This document shows positions 24,366 through 34,337 of a stretch of 64,000 nt of DNA, one piece after another. Made by a program: the position numbers and the translations under genes. Under the pieces are notes generated by a model. That model was not told where the DNA came from, did no database searches, and was given only the letters and a program-made list of their open reading frames with translations. This DNA is from Epilithonimonas tenax DSM 16811 (GTDB taxonomy: Bacteria; Bacteroidota; Bacteroidia; Flavobacteriales; Weeksellaceae). Numbering within the stretch: the first letter of the stretch is position 1; each line of letters starts with the position of its first letter. The DNA lies in assembly GCF_000428485.1 (NCBI RefSeq), contig NZ_AUAA01000003.1, positions 62,001 through 126,000 of the forward strand, given 5' to 3'.

Positions 24366-26501
24366 ATGAAGAAAGTTTTCTTATCTGTTGTTCTGATGAC
24401 AGCAGTTTTCTCACAAAACACATTTGCTCAAGAAATTACACTCGATAAAATCTACTCTGGCTATTACCGCGGCAAAGGAATCGCAGGTATTGCATCCCTA
24501 AATGATGGCGAAAACTACGCGACCATAGAGAAAGACGGCATCGCAAAATACAATTACAAAACATCTCAGAAATCCGGAAATATCGTAGACGGGAAATTTG
24601 AATCGTATATATTCTCTTCCGATGAATCAAAAATTTTGCTGCAAAAAGAAAGTCAGGACATTTACAGACATTCGTTTTTGGGGAAATTTGATGTGAAGGA
24701 TTTGAAATCAAATAAAGTAACGCCACTTAACAACGGCAACTGGATCCAGGAACCAAAATTTTCTCCGGACGGGAGCAAAGTCGCTTTCATAGTTGACAAT
24801 AATTTGTTTTATCAGGATTTGACTGCAGGGAAAATCACGCAAATTACAAACGACGGAAAGAAAAATTCTATTATCAACGGACTTGGCGATTGGGTTTATG
24901 AGGAAGAATTTGGTCATGCAGACTATTACCAATGGAACAAAGCGGGCGACGCCATCGTTTTCGTAAAATTCGATGAGTCAAAAGTTCCGGAAATTTACAT
25001 CCCTATCTACGGACAATCCCTTTACCCAACGGAAATGCGATACAAATATCCGAAAGCCGGCGAAACCAACTCGACGGTTTCTGCGCAGCTTTATCAATTA
25101 GTTTCAGGTAAAACCACGCCGCTGAATATCACAGGTGTTGAGAACCACTACATTCCTCAAATCTGGCAGACCAATGATGCAAATGAAATCGTCATCGCCA
25201 CCAGCAACAGACACCACAGCCAGGTTGATCTCATCAAAGTAGATACAAAATCCGGAAATCTAACCAAATTATTCTCGGAAAAAGATAATGCGTGGATAGA
25301 AACCGACAATCTGACTTTGGAATTTTTGGATGACAACTCTTTCCTTTGGGCTTCCGAACGTGATGGTTACAGACAATTGTATTGGTACGACAAATCTGGC
25401 AAACTGAAAAAACAAGTCGCAAAAGGCAATTGGGAAATCACGGATTATTACGGTTACAACCCGAAAACCAAAGACGCTTACATCCAGACCACAGAAAAAG
25501 GAAGTCTTAATAAAGTAGTTTCCAAACTGAATATCAACTCAGGAAAGACCACTTTGATTTCTTACCCTGAAGGAAATAACTCGGCAAGTTTCAGCAAGAC
25601 TTTTAATTATTTTATTAATACAAATTCTACCGCAGCTTCTCCTCATAAATATGTATTGAAAGATGCAGACGGCAAAGAGATCAAAGAACTTCAGAATAAT
25701 AACGAATTACTTTCCAAACTTCAGAAAGACAGCTTTGTCACCAAAGAATTCATCACAATCCCAAATTCTGTGGGTGATCAACTGAACGCATGGATCATCA
25801 AACCAAAAAACTTTGACCCGAATAAAAAATACCCTTTATTTATGTTCCAATATTCTGGTCCGGGTTCTCAGCAGGTTTCCAATTCCTGGGATGGCGGCAA
25901 CGCAATCTGGTTTGAGATGCTGGCGCAGAAAGGTTACGTCGTAGCTTGTGTGGACGGAAGAGGAACAGGTTTCAAAGGTTCAAAATTCAAAAAAGTGATT
26001 TACAAACAATTGGGCAAATACGAAATCGAAGACCAAATCACCGCAGCTCAATGGCTGGGAAATCAATCCTATATTGACAAATCCAGAATCGGAATTTTCG
26101 GATGGAGTTTTGGCGGTTATATGAGTGCTTTGGCGATGACAAAAGGTGCGGATGTTTTCAAATTGGGAATCGCTGTGGCACCGGTCACCAACTGGCGATA
26201 TTATGACAGTGTTTACACAGAAAAATTCCTGCAAACACCACAGGAAAACCCAGAAGGTTATGACCAGAACTCACCAACAACTTTTGCAAAACTGTTGAAA
26301 GGCAAATTCCTACTGATCCACGGAACTGCTGATGACAACGTACATTTCCAGAACTCGATGGAATTTTCAGAAGCATTAATCCAAAACAAAAAACAATTTG
26401 ATTTTATGGCTTATCCAGACAAGAATCATGGCATTTTTGGAGGACAAACCAGACCTCAGCTTTATGAGAAAATGACGCATTTTATTTTGGAGAATCTTTA
26501 A
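24366..26501 (+). CDS. S9 family dipeptidyl peptidase IV-like serine peptidase
   Basis: 711 residues with a Sec signal (MKKVFLSVVLMTAVFSQNTFA). Residues ~40-460 form the beta-propeller, and ~470-711 the alpha/beta hydrolase. The catalytic triad is S581 in GWSFGGYM, D656 in GTADDNVHFQ and H688 in DKNHGIFGG. The double-Glu substrate-binding motif is present as WVYEEEFG. These periplasmic enzymes remove Xaa-Pro or Xaa-Ala dipeptides. It is near three POT peptide transporters, which would import the dipeptides produced; functional coupling is inferred from proximity. Confidence 0.92.
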   Translation: MKKVFLSVVLMTAVFSQNTFAQEITLDKIYSGYYRGKGIAGIASLNDGENYATIEKDGIAKYNYKTSQKSGNIVDGKFESYIFSSDESKILLQKESQDIYRHSFLGKFDVKDLKSNKVTPLNNGNWIQEPKFSPDGSKVAFIVDNNLFYQDLTAGKITQITNDGKKNSIINGLGDWVYEEEFGHADYYQWNKAGDAIVFVKFDESKVPEIYIPIYGQSLYPTEMRYKYPKAGETNSTVSAQLYQLVSGKTTPLNITGVENHYIPQIWQTNDANEIVIATSNRHHSQVDLIKVDTKSGNLTKLFSEKDNAWIETDNLTLEFLDDNSFLWASERDGYRQLYWYDKSGKLKKQVAKGNWEITDYYGYNPKTKDAYIQTTEKGSLNKVVSKLNINSGKTTLISYPEGNNSASFSKTFNYFINTNSTAASPHKYVLKDADGKEIKELQNNNELLSKLQKDSFVTKEFITIPNSVGDQLNAWIIKPKNFDPNKKYPLFMFQYSGPGSQQVSNSWDGGNAIWFEMLAQKGYVVACVDGRGTGFKGSKFKKVIYKQLGKYEIEDQITAAQWLGNQSYIDKSRIGIFGWSFGGYMSALAMTKGADVFKLGIAVAPVTNWRYYDSVYTEKFLQTPQENPEGYDQNSPTTFAKLLKGKFLLIHGTADDNVHFQNSMEFSEALIQNKKQFDFMAYPDKNHGIFGGQTRPQLYEKMTHFILENL

Positions 26502-26520
26502 TATCAATTCGGTTAAAATG

Positions 26521-26561
26521 ATGAAATCCTTTCAAATTCATTTTGGAAGGATTTTTTTTAC
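26521..26561 (+). terminator. Terminator of the dipeptidyl peptidase gene
   Basis: AAATCCTT pairs with AAGGATTT; an inner CAAA/TTTG extends the stem, and a run of T follows. The remaining ~230 bases to the next gene hold no recognised feature. Confidence 0.75.
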
Positions 26562-26791
26562 AGGATTAAGAGTTTACTTAAAAATGATGCAAAAATAAAA
26601 TTTTCAAAACAATTTTCTTTTCCCCAAACCTAAAGGGCGGAAAAACACCTTGGGAATTTTGGCAAAATCACGCCGTTTTAGTGCCTGAGAAATAATTTTG
26701 ATGACATTAACACAGGGTCTAAGATTCATTTTAAAATCCTATTTTTACAATTCAAGAAAATAAAAACTACAACTTCGAATCTCCAATTAAA

Positions 26792-27502
26792 ATGAAAAAA
26801 ATCACTATTCTCTTTCTCGTACTGACTTATACCTTGCTGACGTCACAAACAAAAGCCCTCACAGAAGATGGAAGAGAGGTCATCCTTTTGGAAAATAAAA
26901 CCTGGCGGTTTGTGAATGAAACTGATGAAAGAACATTGGACGTTATAGAAACTAACGAAGCTCCTTTCTCCAAAACCAACACGTCCAGTTTTCTTCTGAG
27001 AAGCAAAAAGGTAGATGCCGGAATCTATCTTGATCCTAAAAAATGGAAAACCATTAAAATGGCTGTATTGCCGACAGCAGAATACACGTTTCAAAGCTTG
27101 ATCAATCCTAATATAATGACTTTGGGATGCCTGATGTCGGAAAATGCGCCAGTACAAACTTTGAAAAACCTTCGGGATCTTATGTTGGCTTCTATCCAGT
27201 CAAGAGCAGATTATTTCAAACTGAACAAATCTGAATACCGTACCGTGAACGGCATGAAAGTTTTATTTATCGATTACTCCTTAAACACGTCAGGAATGGA
27301 TTTTCATTATATCGGAAATTACTATTTGACAGAAGATGGCTATTGCAATTTGGTAGCGTTTACCTACGAAAAGGAATTCGAAAAAAGCAAATCGGAAATG
27401 CTGAATTTCATTAATGGTTTGGTAAAAACAGAAAAATCAAAAGTAGTTGAAACGATAGAGTACACATCGCCACCTCCACCGGTGGAAGCAAAGAAAAAAT
27501 AA
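26792..27502 (+). CDS. Secreted hypothetical protein (DUF3157-like N terminus)
   Basis: 236 residues. The signal peptide is MKKITILFLVLTYTLLTSQT. The first mature segment ALTEDGREVILLENKTWRFV has the small motif of DUF3157-like periplasmic proteins. The rest (LDPKKWKTIKM ... FHYIGNYYLTEDGYCNLVAFTYEKE) is conserved-looking but without known domain. The C terminus is Pro-rich (SPPPPPVEAKKK). It is followed by its own terminator. Function unknown. Confidence 0.65.
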   Translation: MKKITILFLVLTYTLLTSQTKALTEDGREVILLENKTWRFVNETDERTLDVIETNEAPFSKTNTSSFLLRSKKVDAGIYLDPKKWKTIKMAVLPTAEYTFQSLINPNIMTLGCLMSENAPVQTLKNLRDLMLASIQSRADYFKLNKSEYRTVNGMKVLFIDYSLNTSGMDFHYIGNYYLTEDGYCNLVAFTYEKEFEKSKSEMLNFINGLVKTEKSKVVETIEYTSPPPPVEAKKK

Positions 27503-27508
27503 CAGACC

Positions 27509-27542
27509 AACCTTTTAAACTACTTAAAAGGTTTTTTTTTAT
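27509..27542 (+). terminator. Terminator of the DUF3157-like gene
   Basis: AACCTTTTAA-actac-TTAAAAGGTT followed by nine T. Confidence 0.88.
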
Positions 27543-27640
27543 TCATTTTAAAATTATATTTTTACGAGCAAAGAAAATAAAAGTTGTGAAATCGCCTATA
27601 GCGGTGGCATACGACTTACCCGAAAAATAAATATCTACGT

Positions 27641-29314
27641 ATGAAAAAGCATCCTAAAGGTCTACCCTATCTATTTTTCACAGAAATGTGGGAACGTTTT
27701 GGTTATTATTTGATTTTGGGAATTTTTGTCCTTTATGTTATAGAACCAAACGGCGACAAAGGCGGTCTTGGATTGCCGGACAAGATGGCGGATGATGTTT
27801 TCGGAACATATATAGCGCTGACTTATTTGACACCTTTCCTTGGTGGTTTTCTTGCAGAACGTCTTTTAGGTTATATCAAATCTATCTATCTCGGCGGGAT
27901 ATTGATGGCTGCCGGTTATATTGGATTGGGATTATTCAAAGAGCTGCCCTTGTTCTACGGCTCTTTGGGATTGATCATCATCGGGAACGGCTTTTTCAAA
28001 CCGACGATTTCCACGATTTTAGGAAATCTCTACTCAGAAGAACCTTACAAAAAAAACAAAGATACTGGATATAACATCTTCTATATGGGAATCAATATTG
28101 GGGCGTTCATCTGCAACATTATTGCCGCCTATATGAGAAACCGATTTGGCTGGGGCGAAGCTTTCATGGCTGCCGGAATCGGGATGTTGATTGGCTTGGT
28201 GATATTCAGTTTTGGACTGAAACATATCCGTCACGCTTGCGAAATGAAAGCAGCAAAAGAAGGCGACAGTAAGATTTCTGACGTTCTCTTAAAAGTATTT
28301 TTGCCAGCGTTGATCGTGGGTGCAATTGGCTGGATTCTTCCTGGCAATATATTCGGAAGTGACAGTACAGATGCATTTATCTTTGCCTGCGTGCCGGTGA
28401 TTTATTTTTACGTTTCACTTTACTTCAAAGCGCATCAGGATGAGAAAAGGTCTATTGGCGCATTGCTGATGATATTTTTGGTTTGTATGTTTTTCTGGGC
28501 GATTTTCAAACAGAACGGAACAGCCTTGACACGTTGGGCCAATTATTATACCGACAGAAGTATTCCTGAGAAACTGGTAGAACCAATGCGTGGCATCTAT
28601 ATGCTGGATGGGAAAGACGGAACGACCGGAAAATCATTTGAAGATAAGGAAGTGGCGGTTTACGATGACCAATTCCGTTCTCAGAAAAATGAATCTGGTG
28701 AAACGATGAAAGTATCCGGAAAAGATGTCTATTTTAAAAACATCGATCCTGAAGAACGCGCTCAGTTGGCTACAGATCCCAAGCAGGAAGTCTACTTATT
28801 CAATACTGAACTTTTCCAATCTGTGAATCCGTTTTGGGTCATTGTGCTCACACCTGTCATCGTGGCATTCTGGGCATTATTCCGAAAACGTGGCAAAGAG
28901 CCTACGACGCCAACGAAAATTATGATAGGACTTTTCATCACCGCTTTGTCTTGTCTTGTGATGGTAGGTGCTGTGTTTGCCGGGCAAAACGGCGCCGTTA
29001 AAGTATCACCGCTCTGGTTGGTTGCCAGTTATGGCGTTGTGACGATTGGAGAACTTTGCCTTTCGCCGATGGGATTATCTGTGGTTTCAAAATTGTCACC
29101 AACAAGATTAACTGCGTTGATGATGGGTGGGTTTTTCCTCGCCAACTCTGTTGGGAACAAGCTTTCCGGAATCCTTGCCAGCACTTGGTACAACTATGAA
29201 AATAAAGAATATTACTTCCTTGTGAACTTCGCCCTGCTGATCTTCGCTTTTGTTTTAGGAATTTTTATGTTGAAGTTTTTGAATAAAGTGATGAAGGAGA
29301 ATGGTGTGGATTAA
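27641..29314 (+). CDS. POT-family proton-coupled oligopeptide transporter, copy 1
   Basis: 557 residues. Family marks are EMWERFGYYLILG (the ExxERFxYY proton motif), YLTPFLGGFLAERLLG, NGFFKPTISTILGNLY and GELCLSPMGLSVVSKLSP. It has at least 12 transmembrane helices and imports di- and tripeptides with protons. A ~100-residue soluble insertion lies between the middle helices (TDRSIPEKLVEPMRG ... YLFNTELFQSVNPFW), larger than in the other two copies and predicted to face the periplasm. First of three POT genes within 6.2 kb, separated by a small gene and an acetyltransferase. Confidence 0.93.
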   Translation: MKKHPKGLPYLFFTEMWERFGYYLILGIFVLYVIEPNGDKGGLGLPDKMADDVFGTYIALTYLTPFLGGFLAERLLGYIKSIYLGGILMAAGYIGLGLFKELPLFYGSLGLIIIGNGFFKPTISTILGNLYSEEPYKKNKDTGYNIFYMGINIGAFICNIIAAYMRNRFGWGEAFMAAGIGMLIGLVIFSFGLKHIRHACEMKAAKEGDSKISDVLLKVFLPALIVGAIGWILPGNIFGSDSTDAFIFACVPVIYFYVSLYFKAHQDEKRSIGALLMIFLVCMFFWAIFKQNGTALTRWANYYTDRSIPEKLVEPMRGIYMLDGKDGTTGKSFEDKEVAVYDDQFRSQKNESGETMKVSGKDVYFKNIDPEERAQLATDPKQEVYLFNTELFQSVNPFWVIVLTPVIVAFWALFRKRGKEPTTPTKIMIGLFITALSCLVMVGAVFAGQNGAVKVSPLWLVASYGVVTIGELCLSPMGLSVVSKLSPTRLTALMMGGFFLANSVGNKLSGILASTWYNYENKEYYFLVNFALLIFAFVLGIFMLKFLNKVMKENGVD

Positions 29315-29327
29315 TTTATTCCATTAA

Positions 29328-29909
29328 ATGAAAGAGAGAATAATTCTTGTTTTTGGCATTTTACTTTTTATAATTGTATTATATAATTATTCAAACTTTG
29401 ACAATAAAGGACTTGCCTACATCTCTGTATTTGTGTGCTTTGCAACAATCTGTTTTTCGATTGCAAAAATAGTCAGTGCAAAAGAAGACAAAGAAAATTA
29501 TTACTCAGTTGAAAAAGAAATTGATAGATTAGAAAATATTGATGGCATCTTCCAATACAAAAAAGATGGCTTTTACATTAATCGAAAAGAAAATGCCGAA
29601 TTTATAAAATGGAGTGATATTTTGGAAGTCAATGCTTTTACTATTCCCGTTTTACATAGAACAAAGCATAATGGACTAGAAATCATTACAGAAGCAAAGA
29701 ACTACGAATTCAATAGTCAGCAAACAGAAGGTTTTGAAAAATTAGGGAATCAACTGTTTGAAAATTTGCCCGATTGGAAACTTGATTCCCCGGCCATTAA
29801 GATAAATAATTTTGGACTCAAGAAAACTAATCTAAAAGGAATTGATTTAGTTTTTACTTTGATATTTTCTGAAAAGCCCATCTCGCCGTTCCATCTGCAA
29901 TGTAGATGA
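29328..29909 (+). CDS. Hypothetical two-helix membrane protein
   Basis: 193 residues, 13 bases after the POT gene. Two transmembrane helices at the start (ILVFGILLFIIVLYNY; AYISVFVCFATICFSIAKIV) are followed by a soluble PH-like or YcxB-like region of ~130 residues (FYINRKENAEFIKWSDILEVNAF). The 3' end overlaps the convergent acetyltransferase gene by 56 bases, so the last ~18 residues (FSEKPISPFHLQCR) may be run-through after a lost original stop. A-T richer than flanking genes. Function unknown. Confidence 0.6.
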   Translation: MKERIILVFGILLFIIVLYNYSNFDNKGLAYISVFVCFATICFSIAKIVSAKEDKENYYSVEKEIDRLENIDGIFQYKKDGFYINRKENAEFIKWSDILEVNAFTIPVLHRTKHNGLEIITEAKNYEFNSQQTEGFEKLGNQLFENLPDWKLDSPAIKINNFGLKKTNLKGIDLVFTLIFSEKPISPFHLQCR

Positions 29910-30342
29910 TACCGCATTTTTGGTAACCTAGTTTTTCCAGCACTTTTTGCATCGGGATATTGCTTTCATGGGTATCGATTCTGATGTTTGGGAATTGCGA
30001 AAAACACCACTCAAAGCAGAATTGTGCAACGCCTCGCGCTTTTCCGCTGGATGCCAATCTGTGGATGACACCGTATTTTTCATCATTCAACCAAGTTCCG
30101 TTTTCAATCACTTTATAAGTAGGATCGTCGCCGATGATGAAATCAAATGCCGCAACGATCTCATCATTTTCAAGTATCAAAAAATTAACACCCTTCTCTA
30201 TACTTTGTAAAATCAAGGCTTTGGAAGGATAACCATTGGTCCATTGGGTGCTGTTTCCACTGTCTCGCATCAGCTGTCTGGCTGTGTCTATACAGTTCAT
30301 TATTTGATTGATATCTTCCGGATTTGATTTTCTGACGTCCAT
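29854..30342 (-). CDS. GNAT-family N-acetyltransferase
   Basis: 162 residues. N-terminal VRKSNPEDINQIMNCIDTAR, central VAAFDFIIGDDPTYK and HRLASSGKARGVAQFCFEWCF (acetyl-CoA pyrophosphate-binding loop, R/Q-x-x-G-x-G/A type), and IRIDTHESNIPMQKVLEKLGYQKCG as the C-terminal motif B. This is a complete GNAT fold with unknown acceptor. It lies opposite to all neighbours, between two POT genes. Confidence 0.88.
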   Translation of the reverse strand: MDVRKSNPEDINQIMNCIDTARQLMRDSGNSTQWTNGYPSKALILQSIEKGVNFLILENDEIVAAFDFIIGDDPTYKVIENGTWLNDEKYGVIHRLASSGKARGVAQFCFEWCFSQFPNIRIDTHESNIPMQKVLEKLGYQKCGIIYIADGTARWAFQKISK

Positions 30343-30450
30343 AATTTTGAGCTAATAGGGTACAATTGTGTTAATCGTCTGCAATTTACCTTTCCCGTTT
30401 ATGAAAAAAAACTATATTTGTTACCTTTAAGAAAATTTAACAATTAAAAT

Positions 30451-32169
30451 ATGGATACAGCGGTACAAGCTAAACAAAAGCACCCGAAAGGTCTTTGGGT
30501 TTTATTCGGCACGGAAATGTGGGAGCGTTTTAATTTTTACGGAATGAGAGCATTACTGACGCTCTTTATGGTAAATTCTCTCCTCATTAAAGAGGCAGAT
30601 GCGGCAATTATTTACGGTGGGTTTTTAGCTTTGTGTTATTTGACGCCACTTTTGGGCGGTTTCATCGCTGATAAATATATTGGAAACAGAAATGCAATTT
30701 TGGCAGGTGGAAGTTTGATGGCGATTGGACAATTGTTGCTATTCTTCAGCGCCTCCACATTTTCTACAAACCTAGGCGGTGCAAAAGGACTGATGTGGTT
30801 TGCACTTTTCGTCATCATCTTCGGGAACGGATTCTTCAAACCGAATATTTCTTCTATGGTGGGAAGTCTCTATCCAAAACAGGAAAAATCTAAACTTGAT
30901 TCTGCTTTTACGATTTTCTATATGGGAATCAACATCGGAGCGTTCTTGGGACAATTCATCTGTCCTTATTTGGGAGATGTGAAAGATGCTAGCGGCGTGA
31001 GAGATATTTTCGCATTCAAATGGGGTTTCTTAGCCGCTTCTATCGCTATGATGGTAGGAACGGTGACTTTCTTTATCCTTAAAAACAAATATGTTGTAAC
31101 GCCGGAAGGCCGACCAATTGGTGGTTTACCAAAAAACAACACGAGCGAGGATTTTGAAGAAGGCGAAACACAAACTGCAAAATTCTCTGGACAGAATATG
31201 GGAATCGCAGCCTTGTTATTTGTTGCCCTTTTCTTCGTCTTCCGATATATTTTGGTCAGCGAATTTGGTTTTAGCTCTGTGGGAATGGGACAGTTGATCA
31301 AAGGATTAATTTATCCATTCATCTACGCGGCCGGGATTTCATTGGCATTCCTGATTATGAGTTCTGCAGAGAATAAAATAGAGAGACAAAGGATTTGGGT
31401 AATCTATATCGTCTCATTCTTTATCATCTTCTTCTGGGCAGCTTTTGAGCAGGCAGGATCATCATTGACATTCATTGCGGATAACCAAACCGACAGAAAT
31501 ATATTTGGCTGGAATATGCCACCATCTATGGTTCAGATTTTCAATGGGTTATTCGTGGTTGCTTTGGCTTTACCATTCAGTTTGCTTTGGGACAAATTGA
31601 GAGCACAAGGCAAAGAGCCAGTTTCACCAATGAAACAAGCGATTGGTTTGGCATTGATTGCTTTATCTTATTTCATCATCGCTTACAACGTCAAAGATCT
31701 TGGAAACACAGGACTGTTGGCTATCAAATGGCTGATGTTGTTGTATCTGATCCAGACAATGGGTGAACTTTGTTTATCACCTATTGGATTATCTCTGGTT
31801 GGAAAATTGGCTCCGAAAAGATTTGCCTCTTTATTATATGGAGTGTTCTTCATTTCTAATGCTGCAGGTTATGCATTGGCTGGTTCACTGGGAGCAATTA
31901 TTCCTGCAACAGGAGACAAATTTGTAAAAGCTGAAAAACTAGGTGTTAATCTTCAGGACGTTTTGGACAAAAAAGTAACCTTGACACCTCAGCAAGTGGC
32001 TTTATTCGAAAAAGAGCAACTGCCAATCGCCAACACCACTTTCGCTGGTGTTGAGATCCACAACCTGTTCGAATTCTTTATGGTATTCGTCGTACTTTGT
32101 GGTATTGCAGCAGTAATACTAGCGATCTTATCTCCAAGATTAAAGAAAATGATGCACGGATTGAGTTAA
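30451..32169 (+). CDS. POT-family proton-coupled oligopeptide transporter, copy 2
   Basis: 572 residues. EMWERFNFYGMRALLTLFM carries the ExxERFxxYG motif; YLTPLLGGFIADKYIG, NGFFKPNISSMVGSLYP and GELCLSPIGLSLVGKLAPKRFA are the other signatures. Unlike copy 1, its extra segment is near the C terminus, before the last helix (DKFVKAEKLGVNLQDVLDKK, TPQQVALFEKEQL). TATATTTG at 30413-30420 is a good -7 box with no clear -33 box. Sequence divergence from copies 1 and 3 implies old duplication, not recent amplification. Confidence 0.93.
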   Translation: MDTAVQAKQKHPKGLWVLFGTEMWERFNFYGMRALLTLFMVNSLLIKEADAAIIYGGFLALCYLTPLLGGFIADKYIGNRNAILAGGSLMAIGQLLLFFSASTFSTNLGGAKGLMWFALFVIIFGNGFFKPNISSMVGSLYPKQEKSKLDSAFTIFYMGINIGAFLGQFICPYLGDVKDASGVRDIFAFKWGFLAASIAMMVGTVTFFILKNKYVVTPEGRPIGGLPKNNTSEDFEEGETQTAKFSGQNMGIAALLFVALFFVFRYILVSEFGFSSVGMGQLIKGLIYPFIYAAGISLAFLIMSSAENKIERQRIWVIYIVSFFIIFFWAAFEQAGSSLTFIADNQTDRNIFGWNMPPSMVQIFNGLFVVALALPFSLLWDKLRAQGKEPVSPMKQAIGLALIALSYFIIAYNVKDLGNTGLLAIKWLMLLYLIQTMGELCLSPIGLSLVGKLAPKRFASLLYGVFFISNAAGYALAGSLGAIIPATGDKFVKAEKLGVNLQDVLDKKVTLTPQQVALFEKEQLPIANTTFAGVEIHNLFEFFMVFVVLCGIAAVILAILSPRLKKMMHGLS

Positions 32170-32191
32170 AATCCGAAGAACATAAAAATTT

Positions 32192-32220
32192 AAAACCACC
32201 GAATATTCGGTGGTTTTTTG
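32192..32220 (+). terminator. Terminator between POT copies 2 and 3
   Basis: AAAACCACCGAA-TATT-like loop with TTCGGTGGTTTT and T tract; perfect palindrome centred on GAATATTC. Confidence 0.9.
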
Positions 32221-32246
32221 TTAAATTCGTATCATAAAAATATAAA

Positions 32247-33758
32247 ATGAACCTTAGCCTCGAACAAATACAGAATTTTAAAGGAAAATACCCAAAACAG
32301 ATTTGGTCACTCTTTTTCTCAGAAATGTGGGAACGATTCTGCTTCTACGGAATGCGCGGAATGCTGGTTTTCTTTATGATTTCTCAATTAAAATTCGGGG
32401 ACGAACAAGCTAATTTACAGTACGGCGCCACGCAGGCATTCGTTTATGCTTTTACTTTTGTGGGAGGCTTGTTTGCGGATAAAATTCTGGGATTTAGAAA
32501 ATCTCTTTTTTGGGGCGGTATTTTGATGATTGTTGGCAGTTTGATTCTAGCCACAAATCCACACGACTATTTCTTCCTCGGCATTGCATTCACCGTTGTG
32601 GGCACAGGATTTTTCAAACCCAACATTTCCACGATGGTTGGGAAATTATACAAAGCTAATGACACAAGAACAGATGCAGGATTCTCTTTGTTTTACGCAG
32701 GAATCAATCTGGGTGCACTACTTGGCGGTTATCTTTGTATTGCAATCGGAAAGGGCGAAATGATGTCCAGCTTAATTCCAGAAGGTAAAAGATGGAATGT
32801 GGCTTTCGGCTTGGCAGCAATCGTAATGGTCATCAGCTTGATCAATTTCATTTTCACCCAGAGAAGCCTGGGTCCAATTGGACTTCCTCCTCAAAAAGTA
32901 AACGCAGACGGAACATTCTCGCCTTTCGCAAAATGGAATGAATACAGTGTTTATATTCTATCATTAATCTTCGTGCCACTGATTATGACCATGGTTTCCG
33001 TACCGCAATACACAGATTACTTTATGTGGACTGTAGGACCATTAACGTTGATTTATCTGTTCTACGAAATGTCAAAAGTAACCGCAACCGAGCGAAAAAA
33101 ACTTTGGGCAGCATTAATTTTTATTATGTTTTCAATTGTATTCTGGGGAATCTATGAACAATCCGGAGGATCTCTGAGCATTTTTGCAGCAAATAATCTT
33201 AACAAAGATTTGTTAGGTTTAGATCCCAATGGTGTCAACAATTCCGGAGGTGCATTTTTTATTTTGCTGATCGCCGTTCCAATCGGATTAGTATGGATAT
33301 GGCTGAATAAAATGAAATTAGAACCCAACACGATTATCAAATTTGGATTAGGCTTCATCTTCCTCGGATTGGGCTATTATGTCATTTTCGCCACAAAATT
33401 TTTCGCCAATCTCCAAGGGATCACTTCTCTTAATATTTTTACAGTGGCGCTTTTTGTGATTACTTTGGGAGAAATGTGCCTGTCGCCAATCGGATTATCG
33501 ATCATGACAAAACTCTCCACCGAAAAACTTCAGGGAATGATGATGGGAATGTGGTTTCTTGCATCGGCGTACGGGCAGTACGTAGCAGGACAAATTGGCG
33601 CAGGACTTGCAAAAGTGAAAACCGGAGCCACCAATTATGATGCCCTTATCACTTACACCGATGGATACAAACAATTGGGATTATATGCAGTTATTGCAGG
33701 AGTTGTCCTAATTTTGATATCTCCATTAGTGAAAAAATTAATGCAAGGTGTGCGATAA
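32247..33758 (+). CDS. POT-family proton-coupled oligopeptide transporter, copy 3
   Basis: 503 residues, the compact form. EMWERFCFYGMRGMLVFFM, GFFKPNISTMVGKLYK and GEMCLSPIGLSIMTKLSTEKL are diagnostic; no large soluble insertion. It follows copy 2 after a terminator and may have its own promoter. A second start site for the following thioredoxin gene is 38 bases beyond its stop, so these two could be co-transcribed. Confidence 0.93.
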   Translation: MNLSLEQIQNFKGKYPKQIWSLFFSEMWERFCFYGMRGMLVFFMISQLKFGDEQANLQYGATQAFVYAFTFVGGLFADKILGFRKSLFWGGILMIVGSLILATNPHDYFFLGIAFTVVGTGFFKPNISTMVGKLYKANDTRTDAGFSLFYAGINLGALLGGYLCIAIGKGEMMSSLIPEGKRWNVAFGLAAIVMVISLINFIFTQRSLGPIGLPPQKVNADGTFSPFAKWNEYSVYILSLIFVPLIMTMVSVPQYTDYFMWTVGPLTLIYLFYEMSKVTATERKKLWAALIFIMFSIVFWGIYEQSGGSLSIFAANNLNKDLLGLDPNGVNNSGGAFFILLIAVPIGLVWIWLNKMKLEPNTIIKFGLGFIFLGLGYYVIFATKFFANLQGITSLNIFTVALFVITLGEMCLSPIGLSIMTKLSTEKLQGMMMGMWFLASAYGQYVAGQIGAGLAKVKTGATNYDALITYTDGYKQLGLYAVIAGVVLILISPLVKKLMQGVR

Positions 33759-33796
33759 TGATTTAACTAAAATCCTTTTCAACAATCAAAACACAA

Positions 33797-34333
33797 ATGA
33801 AAAAAATCTTAATTTTAACAGTCCTCTTTCTGATTCCACTTTCGGGATTTGCACAAGTCCTTTGGATGACACTTCCGCAAGCCATAGAAGCACAGAAGAA
33901 AGAGCCCAAAAAGATCCTGATCGATTTCTATGCCAACTGGTGCGCACCGTGCAAGGAAATGGAAAAGTACACCTACAACCATCCGGAAATAGCCAAGATC
34001 ATCAATGAAAGCTTCTACGCTGTGAAGTTTGAAAGCGACGGAAACGAATCTATCAGCTACGCAGGGCACAGCTTTACAAATCCTGACTTCAAAACCAAAA
34101 AAAACAAAAACACACTCCATCAGTTTACGAAATATATGAACATCAATATGATCCCGACGATGGTGTTCCTGGACGAAAGCAGCAATCCCATAACAAGCCT
34201 CTCCGGCTTTTTGAAAGCCAAAGAAGTCGAACCTTATTTCACAATGATTGCTTCCGATGAGTACAAAACAATCAAATCCCGACAGGAATGGGAAGGTTAT
34301 CAGAAGAAGTTTAGGTCCAGGATCAAAGAGTAA
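33797..34333 (+). CDS. Secreted thioredoxin-fold protein
   Basis: 178 residues. Signal peptide MKKILILTVLFLIPLSGFAQ. The redox motif is FYANWCAPCKEMEKYTYN (CAPC), with cis-proline in NINMIPTMVFLD. Size and layout match periplasmic thioredoxins of the DUF255/SoxW-like group. An insertion between the active-site helix and the central strand (SISYAGHSFTNPDFKTKKNK) is longer than in classical thioredoxin. It probably reduces disulfides in envelope proteins; the partner is unknown. Confidence 0.88.
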   Translation: MKKILILTVLFLIPLSGFAQVLWMTLPQAIEAQKKEPKKILIDFYANWCAPCKEMEKYTYNHPEIAKIINESFYAVKFESDGNESISYAGHSFTNPDFKTKKNKNTLHQFTKYMNINMIPTMVFLDESSNPITSLSGFLKAKEVEPYFTMIASDEYKTIKSRQEWEGYQKKFRSRIKE

Positions 34334-34337
34334 TCTA

